From: Casuarius casuarius
Lineage: Eukaryota; Chordata; Aves; Casuariiformes; Casuariidae
DNA: 64,000 nt
Assembly (NCBI GenBank): GCA_003342895.1
Contig: PTFA01000011.1
Location: forward strand, 1,446,629 to 1,510,628
Direction of reading: 5' to 3'
The notes beneath the pieces are model-generated. The model was not told the DNA's origin. It did not search any database and saw only the letters and a program-made list of their open reading frames with translations. Below are positions 11,901 to 22,728 of this stretch, one piece after another. A program made the translations under genes and the position numbers. Within the stretch, counting starts at the first letter, position 1, and each line of letters starts with the position of its first letter.

Positions 11901-14430
11901 AATGCTTTTTAAAGTTTTTTTTTTCTCCACAGAAAGTTAAAAGGAAACATTTTAGCATTTTCAAATGCTTCCCACCCATTTCTTTCAACCAATACTATGT
12001 GCTGATTCCACCTTCAATTTCTCAATAGTTTTGGCTTTGGCACAGCTCATTTTTCCACTGACTTCTCCAGTCTGTTCAAAGAAGTCCTCACCTTTCATCA
12101 TGTTTCCCCTCACAAGAAATAGGTGTGTCCACTGGCAGTAGCTAATGCAGAAGATGAGAAATGTGTTATTGCAAGCAGCTAAAAGCAAATCTTAAGGAAT
12201 TGGGATGTTAAGGAGGGAAGGAGGATGGTGAGTTCAAGCTGAACTTCAAATTTTGTGTCCCTGTATGTGATCTCTGAAATAATTTGGAGATGTGGTCCTG
12301 ACAAAGTATATCATAGCTAGTAATACCTCCTGTGATACATATGGTGGAGAGGCTTATATCATCATGAATATTGAATTGCTCTCTTTTCTCTGTGCATGTT
12401 ATGTTGCCTACGGATAGCGTGCAGAGAGTCTTGAAGTCTGCTTCCCTGTATTAGAGCCCTGTGGGCTTAATAGGTCTTTAAAGCAAGATTTTCAAGAGTG
12501 ACTTGCAAAGCTAGGTACAATCTGTGACACCTCTAGAGGTTTAGTACCTGCCTTGGGAAAAATCCACATCTCCTCACTTTTTAATTCTTGGCTTCGGCCC
12601 TCAGAAGTGTTAATCATGAACATTTTGCAACAGGAAAAAATGTGAATGCACATTTAATGTAACAAAAATCCTCAGCATAATGGAAAGTCATGAAGAAGTA
12701 AGTGAGAGGAAAATGAAACAGCCTTTATCATACTCACTGTTGTTAGCATTGTGTAGTTTCACAACAGCACATTATATTTCTAATGGTGGTTTAACNTAAA
12801 AAAAATAGTATGACTGTGGGTTTTAATACATCACTGCTGAAGAGTCTTTCCTGTGGAGCAAGATTAAGATTGGCAATATTAACACATAAAGAAACATGTT
12901 ATTTCATTTAGGCCCACAGGGTGCTTTTTGTAAATAAGCCCAGCATTGGGGGCTGTAGTTTTAACAGGAAGGAATCATGATAGGTTAATCATACCTGAAA
13001 ATCCTGCTATGAGATAACATCTTGAATGAATTCTGTAGGCAGATGGGGGCAATTGCCTCTCTGCACATTTGAAGGGGTATTGATCTTTCAGCTGTGTTAA
13101 CGATGCAGTGTTCTTAATTGGGCAATCTGTTTTTTTGTTTTGTCTTGTTTTGGCTGTTTTATTTTTTAGCAAGAAGGGTTCCCATTTATTCGTGCTTCTA
13201 CAGCAGTAATGAGATTATCATTTAACCTAATTCTGTTTGTTCTACTGATAGAAATGTTATAATACTGCCATATTGATCTTGCTTTAAATAAAACACTGCT
13301 TGTAGCATCTGTGGCAGCTGCAAGAATGAGACTCATTTTCAGCCTAAGAAAGGATATTTATGAACTTACCGCTTTTCAGATTCAAAGTGGTAAACAAAAA
13401 TATAGGGGGGAAGAGCTTCTTTATTTTAAGGGTGAATGACTCTAGAGAAAAAGAAGTGGGGTTGAAATGGGGGGAAGAGGGGAAGTGTGTTTGATATCTG
13501 AGTGCTTCATGACATTTCTTTCTAAAACTTTCCTCACTGTAGATGAAGCCCACTGGAGGATAGCAAACGCCAGGTCTCTAGACTCTAAAAACTCCACAAA
13601 AGTGATAGCTGACTGACCGGTCTTTGATGACAGCTGCCTCTGTAGCCTCCTCGGCAATCCCTCCTTGGAAGGCTTCCGCTGGAGACCACGAGCTCTCTCT
13701 GTTGAACAGCCAGATTGCTGTTCATGTTTTGTGAACTGTGAAAGTTGAACTTTCTTCAGCATACCTAGTAACNGAGCCTGTGTCCCAGAAAACTGTTTCA
13801 AGGGCTCTATCCCTGCTAACCATTAGATGTATTTTGATTAAATCAAGCCAGGTTCGTTTACCCTATGGAATAATTTGGTGTCTGATATATAAGACAGTGT
13901 TAATGAATATTGAGCTACTATTAAAACAATATCTAGTGCCAGTATCCTCAGCATGATCTAGCTAGGCCTAGTATTATATGACATTAGAGGAGAATGTGTC
14001 ACAGATAAGGGATGTCACCTGAGGTGCCTACAAAAGGGAAGGAAATGGGAATGTCATAAGAAAATAAGTTACACTGACATCAGAACAGCCTCCTAGAAAG
14101 TTTGCAGTGATAGAGTGTGTCCAGAGAGACCTGATTTCGGCATATTATCCAAGAAGAGGGTGTGCTTTCTACTGTCAGAGCATCTCTTCTGCAGGATCTT
14201 ACTGCTTTCTCAAGTATTGACACATGTTCTTCTCTGGCAGCCAGGGTGAAAATGGTGATATAGTCCAGGCAGTATTTGAATTTCTATACAAAGGTCTTTC
14301 AAATTGAATTATTCATACAGGACATGCAGGAACCCTGCTGGCTTTCTCTGCTCCAGTTGCAGCTGTTTGTCCTAGGGAAAGGACTGTATCCAAAGATGAT
14401 GTTTCTTCTTAAGTGCAAGAGGAGAAATAT
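8919..14430. other. Unique noncoding DNA, no gene recognised
   Basis: No transposon or RNA gene recognised. The part at 10880-11340 is somewhat GC-richer and open in several frames, but the long frame starting at 10687 begins with TTG and has no domain. On the minus strand an ATG at 13760-13762 opens a 106-codon frame ending at 13442. Its TAG stop overlaps a good acceptor (TTCTTTTTCTCTAG), which precedes a 72-nt exon-like segment at 13370-13441 ending in a GTAAGT donor. I do not recognise the protein. Confidence 0.45.
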
Positions 14431-14439
14431 GTCTCTTAC

Positions 14440-14459
14440 CAGGTCCAAGTGAATGTCTT
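14440..14459 (-). other. Candidate 20-nt microexon
   Basis: On the minus strand a polypyrimidine tract of more than 30 nt (from about 14492 down to 14462), one of the strongest in the window, ends in CAG at 14460. Only 20 nt later CCTG is followed by GTAAGA (14439-14434). The length is not a multiple of three. It may be a microexon or a decoy acceptor next to a chance donor. Confidence 0.12.
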
Positions 14460-14799
14460 CTGGAGAGAGAGAAAGAGAGGGAGGGGGAAAAGATATTACA
14501 GATGCATGTTGTGCCTGAAATAAAGCTTGGGATAGAATTTTTCTTAGATTAATAAAAGGAAATTAAATTGGTTAATAAAATCAAATTTTATTAGAAATTA
14601 ATTTGGCTTTGACCAACTTTATAGGAGCTGATATTTGAAAACATGGCAATAGCAAAGTTTCTGTATCCTCTAAACACTTTAGACTGCAAAGCAGCTGCTG
14701 CTATCCTGCTGTCATGTAAGGCTTACATCTATAAAGCTTTTCCAAATCTGTCCATGGGTCACAGCAACGAGACTTCTGTCAGACCCAGGTCCTTCTTGG

Positions 14800-15090
14800 T
14801 GTTAGCCAGAGCCCCAAGAGCACCAAGAGGCTGTTGAAGGCCTTTCTCCCCCTGCTCCCTTAGGCACTGGGCTGCCTGTTCTGGGGGCTGGCTCTGATGC
14901 TGCTGGTGCACCACGAAGCAGGCTCAGGTGGCCACAGCTGGGAGAAGCCATTTTAGGGCCCCCGAGCCCCTGGCTTAGGGCGCTGCGGGACGCGGCTCCG
15001 GACAGAGAGGGCACTGCTTGCTTGACCCCCCCACACACACACCTTTTTCTGGCAGAGCAGCCAGCCCTTGCTGCACCCTGACATTTAACC
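14800..15090. other. GC-rich block of unknown origin
   Basis: Base composition rises sharply against AT-rich flanks, with CpGs clustered at 14985-15005 and a CCATTTTAGGG segment near 14950. No coding family is recognisable in either strand. Its right end (15060-15083) matches the right end of the GC-rich block at 19762-19785 at 20 of 24 positions, so the two blocks may share an ancestral repeat. I find no convincing flanking duplication here. Confidence 0.35.
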
Positions 15091-15472
15091 ATGAGTTAGG
15101 TAGCTTGCTGAAAGCTTTTGGAGCACCACTAAAGCATGTTTTTCACTTTGGGACATTGAAGCTTCTTTCCACCTAAATCTTTTAACATCACTGTCAAAGT
15201 AAGGGCTTTAAAACATTATTTCTCTATAGATAGTCTCACTGTTTGTAATGTGTTTGCTTGCACGCACACGTTATGCTGCATTACTAAGAAAAGGGCATAA
15301 TATACAGTACTATATAAATATGTGAAGTGCTCTAATCTTCATGTAAGGGCTGAACCGGACAGTTAATGCAGCTAGCACAGTGACGAGGGGATAAGAAATG
15401 AGGCCACCAGAGAAAAGAAATGGTTAAAGAGTACTCAGGTAATCTGAGTGCTTTCAGATTGCTTTGGCCTGA

Positions 15473-15497
15473 CTAAAATAACCCTGGGTTATTTTAG
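15473..15497. repeat. 25-bp near-perfect palindrome
   Basis: Arms CTAAAATAACCC and GGGTTATTTTAG (12 bp each, perfect) flank a single T. It lies just upstream of the old CR1 relic and could fold into a tight hairpin or cruciform. Confidence 0.7.
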
Positions 15498-15870
15498 GGA
15501 AGTGGCTGAAGCAATCTCAAAAACATTACTGCTAATCTTCAAGATCTTACGAAAGGTAAAGGAAACTCTGAAACACTGGAAAAGAGCAAACATTGTGACC
15601 AACTATTAAGAAGGGGAAGAAATGGAGGAGTCAAGTAATCATAAGCTGACCAGCTTTACTTCAACTCCTGGAAAAATTAAGAAAAGAATAATTTTAGTAC
15701 CTAGACATCAACAACGAGAAATTCATAGCAGTCAAGGTGGATTTTTCTAGACCAGCAATAGCAAATTTCCTTCTAGAAGGTGAGAGACAGAGGTATCACT
15801 TAGTGAAATTTTTGAATTGTGTCACAGCTTACAAGAAAGCTAGGGAAATACAAACCTGCTGGTAAAAGTG
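15486..15870 (+). mobile_element. Decayed CR1 LINE, reverse-transcriptase region
   Basis: The plus strand follows the nucleotide pattern of the CR1 ORF2 reverse-transcriptase start: a 'gaagtggctgaagcaatctc' block, then a frame reading HWKRANIV (the WKxANIVP motif of CR1 RT), then parts of the NYRPVSLTS..PGK block with frameshifts, a SQGGF block matching SQHGF, and a degraded FDTVSH-type block. Stops and shifts occur throughout, so it is non-functional. This follows remembered CR1 family patterns; the subfamily cannot be assigned. The old relic at 18.1-19.2 kb carries the part of ORF2 that precedes this one. Confidence 0.65.
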
Positions 15871-18119
15871 AATGAGAAAAAAGAATCCTCAGGCCTGCTG
15901 TTCTGTCCCTGCACCTATAAGCCAGTCCAGCTGAACAACCAAAACCTCCAGTACCCCTTCACTTTCACCAATATCATCTTTCTTTAGCTATCAGCAATTA
16001 GGATCACTGGGTATCATTCTCTCCTTCAGCATTCAAAGATCAATTCCTTGAACCCTATAAGCTGGTCTAAATCGAAACTGTTGTTGAGCTGCCGAAAGAG
16101 ACAGCCTCATTTTTCCTTTTGCCATTTTCCTTTCCTTTCTTCTGTCTTCATCCACCCTCTCAGCTAATTAGAAAGGTTCGATTTAACCTGGATCAGTTCC
16201 CTGTTTAGGTTCACTGTATAGCTGCAGAAATGCTTGTGCCAGCATGAGGGTAGAGAAAGGGTAAAGATACAACATGGCCTTATGTTGCTTGCAGCACATG
16301 TGAAACTATGGCCTTGGTGTAAGCTAGACGCAACTAAATGGTCTAGTGTTACAAGCAGCCTTCCTTGTTGTCATTTATCTCCCTTTTCTCCTCCCCATAT
16401 CAGCTATGATTACTTTAAGCTATCCATGCCTAACCCATCTTTTCTGTTCTGTGTTTAACCACAGTATCCTATTTCTGCAGGTGCATATCATTCTTTGCAG
16501 CCATGGTTGTGTTGCCCCCAGGGAGTATTTCCAAAAGCTTGTGGATGCACTCTCAGTAACTTTTCTCCCATGTGTACAATGACTGCTTATAGCTCAGTAC
16601 TGTTGCATGCATTTCTTTTCCATTTCTATATAGTTCTTTCCAGGACTTTAGGTCTTAACATTTTTTTCCTGACATGATGACTCATGCCTACTCCGTTAAA
16701 ATACTTCTTCCTGAGCAATTTCTTAGCTCATTACTTATATCAGAACAACACACCCTGTATATGCTAAACAGAACCATAAACAGGCGAAATCAAGAGCAGT
16801 GAAGTATGAAGTAACAGAGCAAGTTGACAGTTTGCAAAGAATTCCTTTTACAGGCTAAAATTTTGATGTTTGAGAAGTTCTTGTAGTTCTTCCTGTTTTT
16901 GTCATCTCTAGAAGGTCAAAGTCAAAGTTAAAAGTCAAAAAATCCCTATCATAAAGAAAGAAAATCAAATTCTTCTATGTCAATGTTTTAATAATCAATG
17001 GGTTGATGAACCTTCTAGGCATATGCATTCAGCCTTCTGGTATTCATCAAATTGTATTTTTTTTGTATACTGAAATTTTCCTTTGAATAGATGATTGATT
17101 TGGACTTTTTTTTTTTTAACTTGTTTGAGGAGTTTTTACTATGCTATCCTGTTTTTGCCCCTGTGCTGCCAAAATAACACTGTCAGAATGAATTGTGCTT
17201 TCCAGCTACTTATAGAAATCACTCTCTTCTGGAAGGGATAAACAGGTTTTGAATCAGACTTCATATACCTAACTTTCAGCCCCAACAGGCACTGGCAGGC
17301 ACAAGGCCACAAGAAATGTAGAAAAACTTACAGAACAGAGAGCTTTTATGTAAGGTAACAATATGGGTCAGGAAGGCCTAGAAAGCAAAAGAGCAAGAAG
17401 AAGGGATTAAAGATGCCTGATGAGCAGTAACCAAGACATAAGCCTTCAGGGATAAACTGTTTCTGCTGCTTTTTGCAGTGCTTATCCCAATTTATTTGGA
17501 ATAAACACAAAATACTGTGGGACTGCAACTTTTAGTACCAGAATCCATATCTGTGAGTTCCAGCCAGCAAAAATATTCAAACATGGGATTTTTCTTTACT
17601 GTACATTTGAGGTTGCAAGGATAAAACAATTTATTTAGCTTTTACATGAGGGAAATGCTGGTTTTTGAATGCATGCTTTTACAAAATAGTTTTACTGAAA
17701 CTATAGTAAAACTGACTAGCAAAGAGCTAGTCTAGTGTCTGTCTGTCTCATATAGTAGTTTATTATTCTCCTCATCCAATGTGTGATTAAATCATACCTT
17801 TATTGTTTAACCTAGTGTATTCAAATGAATTATTTTCTTCCAAGTCAAGGTAAGTTTCCATATCAAAGTTAAATATGCATCTGTAAAACAGAGACACTGG
17901 GTACAGAAAAGACAACTGGCATGTGGAGCACTGAGCTTAAATACAAACAGGCAAGAAAGCAACACCAGAGAAATGTTTAGACCCTAATGGAAGCTGCCTG
18001 GGCAACAAAATGAAGGAACGTTAATTAGTAGTGCAGTAGTAATTAGCAGTGGCCTACTGGAACTACAGAAATGCAACAGAATCGCAATCACGACTGATGG
18101 ACATCTGTATTGCTAAGAT
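15871..18119. other. Unique noncoding DNA
   Basis: No gene recognised. It holds a tandem run of nuclear-receptor-like half-sites at 16913-16937 and, at 17816-17849, a 34-nt segment between TTTAACCTAG and an ideal donor CAAGGTAAGT, which could be a small plus-strand exon but has a weak acceptor. Confidence 0.5.
16913..16937 (+). promoter_or_regulatory. Four tandem nuclear-receptor-like half-sites
   Basis: AGGTCA, AAGTCA, AAGTTA and AAGTCA follow each other in the same orientation with zero or one base between them. The first matches the RGGTCA half-site exactly; the others deviate by one or two bases. The CAAAGTCAA inside resembles an HNF4-type site. Function is inferred only from motif similarity. 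Confidence 0.2.
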
Positions 18120-19215
18120 TACATGAATAAAAGTGGATTTGATATCACAAGACCTGGGTGGGGAAGCAACATTCTGCACTAACCATAGGAAAACCCTGAA
18201 AGAAAGGAGAAGTGAGAGATAAATAAGAATGTTTGGGTTGAAGTTGCTTTCCTGAGGCTAACAAAAATGTTCTATCACAATGAAACTGAAGTCTCTTTAG
18301 AAATCATGTTTGGTTTCGGCTAAATTCATAAGCAGCATCTCTGTAATTTCATTAGCAATGAAAAAGTAATAAAAAGTTGGGGATTGACACCTCAGAAGGT
18401 ACAAGTTTGCATCTCAGAAGTGTAGTATAAATATTCTTAAAATGACAGGATCTAGTTATTCCTGGATACAGGAGCAGACCAATTACTTCAACAAATGATC
18501 ACTGAATCAATTTGAAGTAATGTTGCTTTGGACTTGCCCTCAGAAACAATGAGTATATCATAGGAGAGTTCATCATCGCAGGTAACCTTTGATCAAGTAA
18601 TTCAATTTAATGGAAGGATAAGCAAAGGAAGGTCTGTAATATACGTTCCTGTTTCAAAAGGAAAAAGATAGATAATTTTACTCATGGTAAAATTAGCTAG
18701 ACTGAATAGTCTAGGGACTTATGGAGGAGATTGGAGATGTGGGCTGCTTTGGGGGCTTTTTTATTTTAGACATTAAAACTAAATAGAACTTCTTCCCAGA
18801 AGACAGAAAAAATGGTTAGGAGTCTTACCACCTAGCTAGATGAATAATTGTCCCTGAAGGATATTAGCAGATAAGCACAAAGCTGACAAATAACAGACAG
18901 AATAGCAAAGAAAGATATGTTGTAGAGGTCAAGGGTTCATGGATAAAATGAGAATTCCCATAAATCAAGCCGAGCTAGACCTTATAAAGACTATTAGAGA
19001 GGGAAAAGTATCCTTTGACCTTATAAATAAATTTAAAAAAAGAAGAGAGAGAATAAGGAAAATAGTGGAGTAACCATGTAGTGAAAATAATGAAGAGATG
19101 AAAGATAATCTAAGCATATCCCAAAAATTATATGGACACTTTACCTTGGTTTTCAATAGGAATGACAATACTGATTATGGAAGCAAAAATGGGAAGACCA
19201 GCAGGATCTGAGGGA
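18120..19215 (+). mobile_element. Decayed CR1 LINE, endonuclease-to-linker region
   Basis: Pieces follow the order of CR1 ORF2: near 18140-18175 a shifted frame reads TKTW...HSALTI, resembling the LTETWW..H.WNAAI block of the AP endonuclease; near 18450-18620 come the VIPGCR-like, DL-x-LTNNE-like and SDH-x-VIxFK-like blocks of the endonuclease end; near 19130-19165 KLYGHFTLVFNRN resembles the LN-x-YFASVFN block of the linker. Many stops and frameshifts make it an old, dead copy. It ends where the reverse-transcriptase region would begin. Assigned from remembered family patterns; the exact borders are uncertain. Confidence 0.6.
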
Positions 19216-19330
19216 ATACAAACAATCACAGCTAAAACTGAAATAAAACATAAAGGTCACGATGGGCTCAGTTTGTAAGAATCTCCTAATGTCCATTGGA
19301 GAATCCTATCATGCAGTAGCATGACTTCAT

Positions 19331-19797
19331 AAGCACAGTGTCAGGCCCTGAGGGCACTGGTAGGACGTTTAATGGCCCTGAACAGCCCCACCTGGGACCT
19401 GCACCCCTGCCCAGGGGCCCAGGAGCTGCATTTCAGGTCTGGCCTTCAGTCCGTGCCTGAGCTGAATCCTCTGTGTGCCTGTCTCTGGCTCTGCTTCCTG
19501 GACAGACCTTGCACCTGTGCTGTCCATAGCTTGTCTCCTGGACAGACCCCTCTTATCACGTAGTAGCCTTCTCCAGTCCTCTATCTGGCCCTATCTCCTT
19601 TTGCTCCATGTGGAGCCTGGACTTGGTTCACTGCTGTCTGGGGTTGCAGGTTGTCCCTGTTACCAGCACCTGGCTCTGCCTGCTGTGTTCAGACCCTGTG
19701 GGATTGCACTATGCTGGTGGGGGTCACCCTTGGATCCCAGTTTGCCTGCCCTTTGGCAGCAGCTGGCCCTTGCTGCTCCCTGAAACACAGTATCAAG
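19331..19797. mobile_element. GC-rich insertion-like block with degenerate direct repeats
   Basis: An abrupt GC-rich block of about 437 bp (19346-19782) lies between two 15-bp direct repeats, AAGCACAGTGTCAGG (19331-19345) and AAACACAGTATCAAG (19783-19797), which differ only by three G/A transitions, as an aged target-site duplication would. Inside, TCCTGGACAGACC occurs twice (about 19496 and 19536). Open frames of 60-100 codons occur but overlap in all plus frames, as GC-rich DNA allows, and show no domain. It has no poly-A tail and no LTR-like TG...CA ends. It could be a short retroposon or captured DNA next to the old CR1 relic. Confidence 0.35.
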
Positions 19798-20873
19798 AGT
19801 TTCAAGAAGTTCAAAAAGTCTGAAGAAGTAAGATACTAAATCACTGTAAGGCTTAAAGGAGAGAGTTGAGTGGTATACTCATAATGGCCAAAACATGTAT
19901 CAGGAGAGAAGAGTGTGGCAGAGTCTGTAATGAGGTAACTGAAACTTGGAATCAANAGAAACTAGAATCTGACTATGTAGGATTAAGGGAATGGCTAAAA
20001 CATGTAATTGTATTAGGTCTCTATATTTTACATTCCTTTTTTTCTGACTTCTGGGACTCTTTTAGGAAAGAAACAATACTTTCTTTTGAAAAAGTTGTTT
20101 TGGTTAATACAAACTTGGTCTTTCATAGTCAAATAGTAGTCTTACAACTGGCAGACTTCACAGCTTGGTATCTAAAGAAAAGTAACATAGAGATGTTTTT
20201 CAAAGAGGTCAGATTTTCACCCCAAAGTGAAATGGAAGTGTGGACTTGTCAATTGAAAAGTTTGCTTATGAGGCATATGGACCATGACAGACAACATAAA
20301 CTTTTCTATGTTAAAAGTGCTGAAAGATAAAAGAATACTTTTGGAATTGCCAGCAACTGATACTGTAAGTCATAAGGGGTCACTTAAAATAANTACAAGA
20401 TGCAAAATATAGGCTATTGTTTCTTGACCCTCTGGGAGATGAAACATTTTCTTGAGAAAGATGCAAAGTATCAGATTTTATGGGAAGACTGGAAGTTTTT
20501 TTACCAATCTTTGTAAGAAAAATTCATTCCCCTTTATGCTTCCAAAGTAAGGCTCTATAACCAATACAGACTTCACTCTTCTAGTCATGCTACCCTCACC
20601 AGCTCAATGGGCTTAAGTAAGAGTTAGAACCCAATTGATATTGTAGAGTGATAAATCTAATACTGATGGTAGAGCTCAAATAACGCTTTAACTGCCACTA
20701 GGTATATCGTATTTTTTTCTGTTTTACTCCTAAACCTGCAAGATTAGGGGTGCCATTGGTATTGATCCTTACTAGTTAATGAACAGGGTTCTCTCGAGTG
20801 TGTACCCAGTTTCTTGCAGACTTCAGTTTCATTACCTTGTGAAAGAGATGCATGAAGGCAGTTCGGCTTATTG
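19798..20873. other. Unique DNA with one 140-odd codon open frame
   Basis: A plus-strand frame runs to 20330. Its longest form starts at a TTG at 19866; the first ATG in frame is at 19884 (MAKTC...) and gives 148 codons, including one N-containing codon. There is no signal peptide, domain or repeat I can name, so I treat it as probably noncoding. Confidence 0.3.
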
Positions 20874-20963
20874 TATTATGGAGGGTATTATTATTGTATT
20901 ATGGGGGATATAATGCAGTATTATGGAGGGTATTATTATTGTATTATGGGGGATATAATGCAG
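20874..20963. repeat. Perfect 45-bp tandem duplication
   Basis: Units 20874-20918 and 20919-20963 are identical in all 45 bases, and a third unit starts with TAT. Each unit contains its own TATTATGG-type repeat (TATTATGGAGGG and TATTATGGGGG), so the tract probably grew by slippage. Complete identity implies a recent duplication. Confidence 0.95.
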
Positions 20964-22249
20964 TATCTTCTTGCTCTGTGAATTAGGATTCTTTGGAGGG
21001 CAGATATTCTGGTTTGGCCAGAATAAGTGACTTCTTAATCACTAATGATACTGGATTGCTGTATTCAGTGATTTCTTTCATTGGTGCTGTCAATGAGGTT
21101 TATTTGCCTCAATCTCAGTTTCTCTTTTAGAAGGAGAAGTAGGATTTGCTTTCTTCAAAACCAGTTTCCAGGCAATGGAAATAGCTTTTATTTCACATCG
21201 CAGTAGATGGGCTGCATCTCTAAATGGACTGATCAATTTGTAAATAGAGAAAAGACCTAACTAGAAAAAAAGACCAGGAAACATATCAGGGCATTAGACC
21301 GCAGCCTGCTTTAGTATATCTCTAGTTAATTCAGTTTTTAGAGAGAGAGTTTAGGTTGAGAAACAAATGCTTCCCTCGGTGGGGCTATCTGGTTGGTGAG
21401 ACATAGAGCAATAAACCTGTGGTGCACCTGTACCATGTGAGCAGACAAACTGGAAGAGAAGAGGCACAGGGGGGTCAATACAGTGTTGTGACCAGACTAT
21501 TTTGAGGATGCCAGAAGGGCCATTTTTCCTGGGGCCAATCTTGTCATTGGTCGAACCTGAAAAAGTGACCTGTTTTAGAACACCCTTATCATTTCAGAAA
21601 CTCGAGGAATTTAATGATTACTCTGGTGCTATTAACCATTTGTCTCAAAATGACAGATCAGATTCTCAAGAAATGAATCATCTATGAGTGAATTCCTAGA
21701 GCAGCATTACTCCACACAAAACTAAGTTGTAAAAGATTTCCCTGAGGCTCAGAGTGGGTATTATGTGTCCCAACTATATTCTTTTAAAGGCATTTATTGC
21801 TCTAAAAGTGTAGACAGGCAGTAATTTTAACCTTATCTAGAAATGGTTTGATAAACTTTAAAAAAAAAGTAAACTGATATATTTGCACATAACCGATGAT
21901 GTGGAGAGCATGTGTTTCACATATGACACATTAACGACAGCAAAACTCAGGCTGTGTGACGGACACTTTGCCCTCGTAAAGCTGAGGTGCCTGTACAGGT
22001 GTGACAGGCCCGTGACAGGGGTTTCTCTCAGCAAGAACTGAGAGGTTTTGGCCTGCCTTTCTCTCTCCTGCCCTTACCCTGAGACAAGCTGGAAGACGTG
22101 CTGGCTGGTAACAAGGCTGCTCAGCAGTCCAGTGCAGGCTGTGTTTCATTTTAGCTTAAAAAAATATACTATACCAGCAAGGGGCGTATTATCAGAACAG
22201 CTGATGGTTTAGAATTGCCCCCTACCAGCTGAGTTATCTTCCTTCTTAA
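20964..22249. other. Unique noncoding DNA
   Basis: No gene or repeat recognised. A moderately GC-rich part at 21940-22140 carries short minus-strand frames without domains. Confidence 0.5.
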
Positions 22250-22728
22250 ATAGCTATACTGACCAACACTATCCAGGCCCAGGGGCCCCCTCAGCGCTTG
22301 CTGTTCCTTCCCCCACCATCGNATACCCTACCCTGCACACCCTCCGGCCGCCATTTTGGCCCACCTTCCCCCCCCCAGCCGCCATTTCGTGCCCCCCCCC
22401 GCCATTTTGGCCCAGCCCAGGCCATCAGTTGCTGCGCCATGACGCTGCAGTGGCGCCGGCTCCAGCCCCGCCATGGCCCTGCCCTTGCCCAGCTACAGGC
22501 CCCCGGACCCCCACTCCAGCCCCAGGGCACCGGCCCGGCCCTGCGGTGGTGCCTGATGCCCCTGGGGCTGGGGCTGGGGCTGCCCCAGCCGCCCCCGCCC
22601 CGTGCCCTGCGCCGTCCGGGCAGGAGGGCAGGCCCGGCCCTGCCCGCAGCCTGCGCTGCACCCTGGCGAAAAGCACCCTGTACACAGAAACACATGACTT
22701 TGTCGGAGGGAAGCTATAGCTATACTGA
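22250..22728. mobile_element. CpG-rich 453-bp insertion with 13-bp target-site duplication
   Basis: The 13-bp sequence ATAGCTATACTGA occurs at 22250-22262 and, identically, at 22716-22728. Between them lies a 453-bp block, very rich in G+C and CpG, that contrasts sharply with the AT-rich flanks; removing the block and one repeat restores continuous AT-rich sequence. A 13-bp duplication is too long for retroviral integration (4-6 bp) or hAT transposons (8 bp) and suits LINE-type priming or staggered-break repair. Neither strand ends in poly-A, and neither edge matches the CR1 3' end. All frames are open for long stretches because of base composition; I claim no protein. It could be a retroposed or captured promoter CpG island of another gene. 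Confidence 0.65.
22347..22410 (-). promoter_or_regulatory. Three YY1-type motifs
   Basis: GCCGCCATTTTGG (22347-22359), GCCGCCATTTCG (22378-22389) and CCGCCATTTTGG (22399-22410) each contain the reverse complement of the AAAATGGCGGC motif bound by YY1, common in CpG-island promoters of housekeeping genes. Further CCATG cores follow near 22437 and 22472. Three same-strand copies within 64 bp support the idea that this insertion derives from a promoter region. Confidence 0.5.

Noticed and set aside
19866..20330. 154-codon plus-strand open frame
   Set aside because: It begins at TTG, contains an N codon and has no domain or splice support. I kept it only as a note in the stretch description.
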